A stretch of DNA of 64,000 nt, from the NCBI GenBank assembly GCA_910585615.1, contig CAJUFO010000006.1, positions 1 to 64,000 of the forward strand. Direction: 5' to 3'. The notes beneath the pieces are model-generated. The model was not told the origin of the DNA. It did not search any database and saw only the letters and a program-made list of their open reading frames with translations. Of the stretch, positions 59,953 through 64,000 are shown in pieces. Numbering within the stretch: position 1 is the first letter of the stretch; the number at the start of each line of letters is the position of its first letter. A program made the position numbers and the translations under genes. This DNA is from an uncultured Acetatifactor sp. GTDB taxonomy: Bacteria; Bacillota; Clostridia; Lachnospirales; Lachnospiraceae.

Positions 59953-60591
59953 TTAATTCTTACAGCCGCAGTCCGGCTTGTCGTCGCAGTCCTCGCATCT
60001 GTCGAAGGCGGGATTGAAGGCGTAGAAGTTCCTGCTGTCCAGCTTATCCTGCACCATGCGCAGCGCTTCGCCGAACCGCTGGAAATGCACCACCTCCCGC
60101 ATGCGCAGGAACTTGATGGGCTCGCAGACGTCCGGCTCCTTGATTAGCCGCAGGATATTGTCATAGGTGGTGCGGGCCTTCTGCTCCGCCGCCAGGTCCT
60201 CCATCAAATCCGTTATGGGATCTCCGGTCACCTGGAACTGTGCCGCGGTGAAGGGGAAGCCGGAGGCTGCCTGAGGCCAGACGCCTACGGTATGGTCAAC
60301 ATAATAATTCGCAAAACCGCACTTCTCGATTTCCTCCATGGACAGATTCCTGGTCAGCTGGTGGACGATGGCCGCCACGATTTCCAGATGGGCCAGCTCC
60401 TCGGTGCCGATATCCGTCAAAAGCCCCGCCACCTCCCGGTAGGGGATGGAATATCGCTGGGACAGGTAACGCATGCTGGCTCCCATCTCGCCGTCGGGCC
60501 CGCCGTACTGGGAGATGATGGCCTGGGCCAGCATGGCGTTGGGCTCCTTGATGTTCACGGGGAATTCCAATCTCTTCTCATAGCTCCACAT
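59953..60591 (-). CDS. cotJC: Spore coat protein CotJC, manganese-catalase family
   Basis: A 212-residue protein of the Mn-catalase-like ferritin fold. Metal-ligand pattern: an early Glu in GPDGEMGASMRYLSQRY, EELAHLEIVAAIVHQL and a later MREVVHFQRFGEAL. A Cys/Asp-rich tail (CEDCDDKPDCGCKN) is typical. The start follows the cotJB stop directly. It is a component of the inner spore coat, so the organism is expected to sporulate. Confidence 0.93.
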   Translation of the reverse strand: MWSYEKRLEFPVNIKEPNAMLAQAIISQYGGPDGEMGASMRYLSQRYSIPYREVAGLLTDIGTEELAHLEIVAAIVHQLTRNLSMEEIEKCGFANYYVDHTVGVWPQAASGFPFTAAQFQVTGDPITDLMEDLAAEQKARTTYDNILRLIKEPDVCEPIKFLRMREVVHFQRFGEALRMVQDKLDSRNFYAFNPAFDRCEDCDDKPDCGCKN

Positions 60592-60846
60592 TTACGCGCA
60601 CTCTCCTTCCCAGGGCAGAGGGGCCCCTCCCCATCTCCACTCCTCGCTGCAATCCGTCAGTCTGAGATTCAGAGGGAAGTATTTCTGGGAGAACTCCTTC
60701 TCCATCTGATTCTTAATCCGGTTGTAATGGTTGAAGTATTCCATCGCCCTGCGGTCATGGGGATGGGTATCCAGATACAGTGCCAGCTCGATTAGCACAA
60801 AGTCCGCAATCCCGATATCTCTCAAAAGCTGCTCCCTCTCTCTCAT
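60592..60846 (-). CDS. cotJB: Spore coat protein CotJB
   Basis: An 84-residue protein from ATG60846 (GGAAGGAG 9 bases upstream; the ATG at 60855 is within that spacing). CotJB-like segments: IADFVLIELALYLDTHPHD and EYFNHYNRIKNQMEKEF. It overlaps cotJA by four bases and abuts cotJC. Confidence 0.92.
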   Translation of the reverse strand: MREREQLLRDIGIADFVLIELALYLDTHPHDRRAMEYFNHYNRIKNQMEKEFSQKYFPLNLRLTDCSEEWRWGGAPLPWEGECA

Positions 60847-61013
60847 GATACGCATCTCCTTCCCGTGAAGGGCTTATCCAGCTCCGGGAATATGGTCCCG
60901 GCACAGTAAGCCTTCTCCAAATCGTCATACATCCCTTGGAATTCCTGCCAGGGCACATAGGCCATGGCGACCGGAAACCTGTCGAATTTTCTGTCCTCAA
61001 AATGTTCGTGCAT
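60843..61013 (-). CDS. cotJA: Spore coat associated protein CotJA
   Basis: A 56-residue protein. AMAYVPWQEFQGMYDDLEKAY and GTIFPELDKPF are diagnostic of CotJA. The start at ATG61013 has AAAGGA 7 bases upstream; the frame extends 15 bases further. First gene of the cotJABC operon. A sigma-E-like promoter would be expected between 61014 and 61090, where CATAGTATAAT is seen, but the -35 is not clear. Confidence 0.88.
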   Translation of the reverse strand: MHEHFEDRKFDRFPVAMAYVPWQEFQGMYDDLEKAYCAGTIFPELDKPFTGRRCVS

Positions 61014-61182
61014 TTCGATTCCTTTCATTGACTAAGTTTTGCTTGCTATTATACTATGAAAAAAAGGGGAAACTGTGCAGTAATCGAGTAAGGGAAAAAC
61101 TTTCCCCTACTCGCCGCACGGTCTGTGCATCGCCTTAGCGGCATATGTCAGGAGCCATAGGGCTTTGTGTACGAATCCATGC
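61014..61182. other. Intergenic region upstream of cotJA
   Basis: Presumed to carry the sporulation promoter of cotJABC (candidate -10 region near 61045-61058). Nothing else was recognised before the degV terminator. Confidence 0.4.
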
Positions 61183-61223
61183 AAAAAAGAAGACTGGCCG
61201 CGCTTTCGCCACGCAGCCAGTCT
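61183..61223 (-). terminator. Rho-independent terminator of degV
   Basis: An 8-bp stem AGACTGGC / GCCAGTCT (61191-61198 and 61216-61223) with further internal pairing. A TTCTTTTTT run follows on the minus strand (61183-61190). It lies about 80 bases beyond the degV stop. Confidence 0.8.
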
Positions 61224-61302
61224 GTCGTATTGCCGTAACCTGAATTTCGCACATCCGAACTCCCCCGAAAAGTCCGACAGCGATGTCTCCTTCCTCTCCC
61301 GG

Positions 61303-62178
61303 TCAACGGGACTCCCCCATAAAGAACAGCGCAATGGTGCCCGGCCCGGAATGGGCGCCTATGGTGGGGCCGATGTGGTTTATCAGGAAATTCTGGAACC
61401 CGAACCTCTCCTTTATCAGATTCCGCACATATTCCGCATCCTCCAGGGCGTCCCCATGGCTGATGAACACACAGTCCTCCCTGTTCTCCTCCGCCCAGGG
61501 GCCCATCTTCTCCTCCATGTAGTCCACCAGGGCGCTTAAGGACTTCCTCCGCCCGCGCACCTTTCCGATGAGGATCAGATGGCCCTCATCGTCCACATGG
61601 AGCTTCGGCTTGATGGAGATCATGGTGCCCAGCACCGCCGCCGTCCTGCTGACCCGCCCGCCCCGGTAGAGATGGTAGAGATCGTCCACCGTGAACACAT
61701 GGGTGAAATTCAGCACATGCTCCTCCAGCCACCGGGCCGTCTCCTCCATGGATTTTCCCGCATCCCGCATCCTCACGGCCTTGTGGACGAACAGGCCCTC
61801 TCCCATGGATGCGCCCAGGCTGTCCACCACCCTGATTCTCACGTCCGGATGCTCCTCCATGAGCTCTTTTGCCGCCATGCGGATATTGCCGCAGGTGCCG
61901 CTTAGGCCGGAAGAGAACGCCAGATAGAGAATCTCCTCCGCGCCGTCTGTCATATATTCCTCCAGCTGCTCCTTTGCCTCGGCGGGATTGATCTGGGAGG
62001 TGGTGGGCATCTTGCCCTCCTCCCTCATACAGGCATAGAATCTCTTCCAGTCCAGCTGCTTCTCCCGGCCATAGGTGACGCCGTCCAGGATATAGCTGAT
62101 GGGCAGGCAGCCCACATTGTGCTCCTCCAGATATTCCGCCGGCAAATCCGCCGTGCTGTCGGTAATGAGTTTGAACAT
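61303..62178 (-). CDS. DegV-family fatty-acid-binding protein
   Basis: A 291-residue protein of the DegV/FakB family, which presents fatty acids to the kinase FakA. Conserved: ITDSTADLPAEYLEEHNVG, PTTSQINPAEAKEQLE, AFSSGLSGTCGNIRMAA and the C-terminal HIGPTIGAHSGPGTIALFF. GGAGGAG precedes ATG62178. A 102-bp palindromic repeat lies just upstream. No fakA gene is visible here. Confidence 0.92.
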   Translation of the reverse strand: MFKLITDSTADLPAEYLEEHNVGCLPISYILDGVTYGREKQLDWKRFYACMREEGKMPTTSQINPAEAKEQLEEYMTDGAEEILYLAFSSGLSGTCGNIRMAAKELMEEHPDVRIRVVDSLGASMGEGLFVHKAVRMRDAGKSMEETARWLEEHVLNFTHVFTVDDLYHLYRGGRVSRTAAVLGTMISIKPKLHVDDEGHLILIGKVRGRRKSLSALVDYMEEKMGPWAEENREDCVFISHGDALEDAEYVRNLIKERFGFQNFLINHIGPTIGAHSGPGTIALFFMGESR

Positions 62179-62211
62179 ATATCTCCTCCTGCTGTAATCT
62201 CTTCCTTAATT

Positions 62212-62313
62212 TATACTGCCTAACGATTTCGCTTGCCGTGAAACCAGACTGCATAACGCTGACTGGTTCAATCGCATGATTACATTAGGCAGTATTCAGC
62301 GTTATGCAGTATA
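62212..62313. repeat. 102-bp palindromic dispersed repeat, copy B
   Basis: 97% identical to copy A at 53781-53882. Outer arms TATACTGCCTAACG and CGTTATGCAGTATA. Exact inner pairs are ATACTGCCTAA with TTAGGCAGTAT and CTGCATAACGCTGA with TCAGCGTTATGCAG, which overlap in a pseudoknot-like order. It lies 34 bases upstream of degV. Confidence 0.85.
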
Positions 62314-62548
62314 TATTGCACGCCAGTACAACTTGCTACCAATCCTGGCTGCAGGCCGTCGGCACAATACCTTTTCTCATTTTCCTACTGTAAAATTCCG
62401 GCGGTCCGCAGTATATGATTAACTAACCTGCTTGCTTGACTTTACCACAAATCCCGCCGTCTGTCAAATCCGCCCTGCCATCCGGCTATCCGGAAACCCT
62501 CTCTCATTCCCTGCCAAAGCCAATGCTCCGCCCCGTGCTTTGTCCTCC
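62314..62548. other. Intergenic region without recognised gene
   Basis: Lies between the palindromic repeat and the end of the kinase gene. No open frame with ribosome site, no convincing hairpin with T-run and no known RNA motif were seen. It should include the degV promoter. Confidence 0.4.
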
Positions 62549-63208
62549 TCACTGGGGCAGCAGAATCTCCGTGGTGAAGGCCCCGTCCTCGCTCCCCCGG
62601 CTGATGTAGCCGTGGTACCGCTCTATGATGGTGTCAATCCGCACCAGCCCGTATCCATGGCCTATTCCCTTGGTGGAGAGGAACCGCCCCGCCTCCTTTT
62701 TCTGCTTCTTCTGTGCTGTGGTATTGGTAAAGGACATGTAAAGCTGGGTGTTCTTCATGTCCATATAGACCCGGATCATCCGCTCCTTGCCGGGCAGCGC
62801 CATGCAGGCTTCTATGGCATTGTCGAAAAGGTTGCCGATGATGATGCACAGGTCGATTTCAGAGGTGGTCAGGGACACCGGCACATGGGCGTCCGCTCTG
62901 ACGGTGATGTCCCTGGACTTCGCCAGAGAGATTTTGCTGTTCAGGATGACGTCAGTCATCTTGTTGCCTGTCTTCAGCGCGGTGTCCACCAGCTCCAGGT
63001 CGGCGCTCAGCTCCTTCAGGTACGCCTTCAGGGATTCCAGGTCGCCGGCCTGGGCATAGCTGCCCAGGACCTGGATATGGTTGCGGTAGTCATGCCGCCA
63101 GCCCCTCACCTGGCTGTACATGTTCTCCACCTCCGCGTAGTGGGCTGTCAGCAGGCCGCTCTGGTACTGGGCGATTCTTTTGTCTATCAGCTTGTCCAGC
63201 AGGCGCAT
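62549..63208 (-). CDS. GHKL-domain sensor histidine kinase, cytoplasmic
   Basis: A 219-residue protein with only a coiled dimerisation segment and kinase core. The phospho-acceptor region is RGWRHDYRNHIQVLGSY (His in RHDYRNH). The N box is CIIIGNLFDNAIEAC, and KGIGHGYGLVRI is the G box. There is no membrane segment, unlike AgrC or VirS, so it senses a cytoplasmic cue or a partner protein. AAGGAG precedes ATG63208. It follows the LytTR regulator by 26 bases on the same strand. Confidence 0.9.
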   Translation of the reverse strand: MRLLDKLIDKRIAQYQSGLLTAHYAEVENMYSQVRGWRHDYRNHIQVLGSYAQAGDLESLKAYLKELSADLELVDTALKTGNKMTDVILNSKISLAKSRDITVRADAHVPVSLTTSEIDLCIIIGNLFDNAIEACMALPGKERMIRVYMDMKNTQLYMSFTNTTAQKKQKKEAGRFLSTKGIGHGYGLVRIDTIIERYHGYISRGSEDGAFTTEILLPQ

Positions 63209-63234
63209 TGGGCTCTCCTTTCCGCTGAAAATGG

Positions 63235-63930
63235 TCAGAAATAGGCAATCATGGCCCGGTTCACTCCCTCGTAGGCCTTGCCGGACAAAGGTAACTGAGT
63301 ACCGTCCTTTAAGGTCACGGCGGTCTTGGCCACCTGCTTCACGAACCGCAGGTTCACGATATAGGAGCGGTGGATTTTGTAGAAGCTCTCGTCCAGCTCC
63401 CGTTCCAGCTCCTTTAGTGTACGTTTAACCGTATATGCTTCATCGGCATGTACGGTGACGTAGTTGCGCAGCACTTCCAGATACCGGATTTCATGCAAAG
63501 GCACCCTGGTGGTGGCGCTGCCGCAGATGAGCAGGAGGGCCTTCCCCCTGGCGGACAGCCGCTTCATGGCCCTTTCCAGCACGGGGCGCAGCTTCTCCCC
63601 CGTCACCGGCTTCAGCAGATAGTGGAGCGCCTCCACATCATAGCCCTGCTCGATATAGTCCATGTAGCCCGTGATGAACACGATCTGGAGCCCCGCGCCC
63701 ATTTCCCGAAGCCTCCCTGCCAGCTCCACGCCGCTCATCTCCTTCATCTCGATGTCCAGGAACAGCACGTCTACGGAATCGTCGTCCTCATATGCGAACA
63801 GAAAGGCCTCGGCCGAAGGATAGGATTCTATCCGCAGGGGATGCCCCGCCTCCCGGTTCCACTCCAGTATCAGGGACTTTATATAATCCGCATCCGCGGC
63901 GGCATCATCGCATATGGCAAATCTGTACAT
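63235..63930 (-). CDS. LytTR-family response regulator
   Basis: A 231-residue regulator. The receiver domain (1-120) has acidic pocket ICDDAAAD, phospho-acceptor VLFLDIEMKEMSGVEL and switch Lys in YLLKPVT. The LytTR DNA-binding domain (about 130-231) has IRYLEVLRNYVTVHAD, FYKIHRSYIVNL and LPLSGKAYEGVNRAM. The start ATG63930 has AGAGGA upstream. It is paired with the GHKL kinase. The target genes are unknown; the 70 bases to the window end show no gene. Confidence 0.92.
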   Translation of the reverse strand: MYRFAICDDAAADADYIKSLILEWNREAGHPLRIESYPSAEAFLFAYEDDDSVDVLFLDIEMKEMSGVELAGRLREMGAGLQIVFITGYMDYIEQGYDVEALHYLLKPVTGEKLRPVLERAMKRLSARGKALLLICGSATTRVPLHEIRYLEVLRNYVTVHADEAYTVKRTLKELERELDESFYKIHRSYIVNLRFVKQVAKTAVTLKDGTQLPLSGKAYEGVNRAMIAYF

Positions 63931-64000
63931 GGCAAAATCCTCTCGATGGCTTCGATGGCCACCTGGCCCGCAATAAAAACATCCCACAGGAAAACAGAAT

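Noticed and set aside
61191..61223. GCAGCCAG-containing sequence as a third copy of the conserved-loop stem-loop
   Set aside because: Similarity is limited to about 8 bases plus TAACCTGAA. The hairpin with its T-run is explained as the degV terminator.
1..64000. CRISPR arrays, tRNA and rRNA genes, complete insertion sequences
   Set aside because: No regularly spaced repeats, cloverleaf-like genes, rRNA segments or transposase genes were seen on either strand.

Overview
The window reads as the chromosome of a GC-rich, spore-forming Clostridia, most likely a gut Lachnospiraceae. This is inferred from the cotJABC spore-coat operon, three LplB/LplC-type sugar ABC transporters, YesM/YesN-type regulators, the BioW route to biotin, a DegV protein and strong AGGAGG-type ribosome binding sites. 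No rRNA, tRNA, CRISPR array or complete insertion sequence was seen. Most genes lie on the minus strand.

Positions 1-52300 are dominated by glycan use. Cassette 1 (1-7910) is a solute-binding lipoprotein plus two permeases, flanked by two paralogous membrane-bound AraC regulators. The left copy has lost its N-terminus and the right copy carries a frameshift in a C7 tract. Positions 9067-17314 hold a GH106-like enzyme and two GH78-like rhamnosidases, with a small two-gene unit downstream (an ADP-ribosyltransferase-like protein and its partner, 7975-9006). Cassette 2 (23744-37854) has a binding protein, two permeases, two GH29 fucosidases, an alpha/beta-hydrolase+SGNH fusion and a broken beta-helix gene. 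A YesM/YesN-type kinase and regulator, placed convergently, lie next to it. Cassette 3 (38004-51299) has permeases, binding protein, GH95 fucosidase, a membrane AraC regulator, an unassigned barrel-like enzyme and a GH95-like enzyme. No glycosidase shows a signal peptide. The model is therefore import of fucose- and rhamnose-containing oligosaccharides by the ABC systems followed by cytoplasmic trimming; pectic (RG-I/RG-II-like) or fucosylated host glycans are the plausible substrates.

Inserted between the rhamnosidase block and cassette 2 is an unrelated three-gene unit (17458-23618): a TerB_N/TerB_C protein, a DUF2791 (BrxD-like) ATPase and an Lhr/BrxHI-like helicase. A decayed leucine-rich-repeat gene sits between the ATPase and the helicase. 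This is the best candidate in the window for a poorly described conflict or stress system.

Positions 51505-52296 encode a MerR regulator and a TipAS-like domain as two overlapping genes behind a 19-bp-spacer promoter. Positions 52554-58413 are a biotin operon (ECF S component, bioW, bioF, bioB, bioD, bioA) with a consensus promoter overlapped by a BirA-type operator. A MATE exporter, cotJABC, degV and a LytTR/GHKL two-component pair complete the right end. Two nearly identical 102-bp palindromic repeats lie upstream of bioA and upstream of degV.
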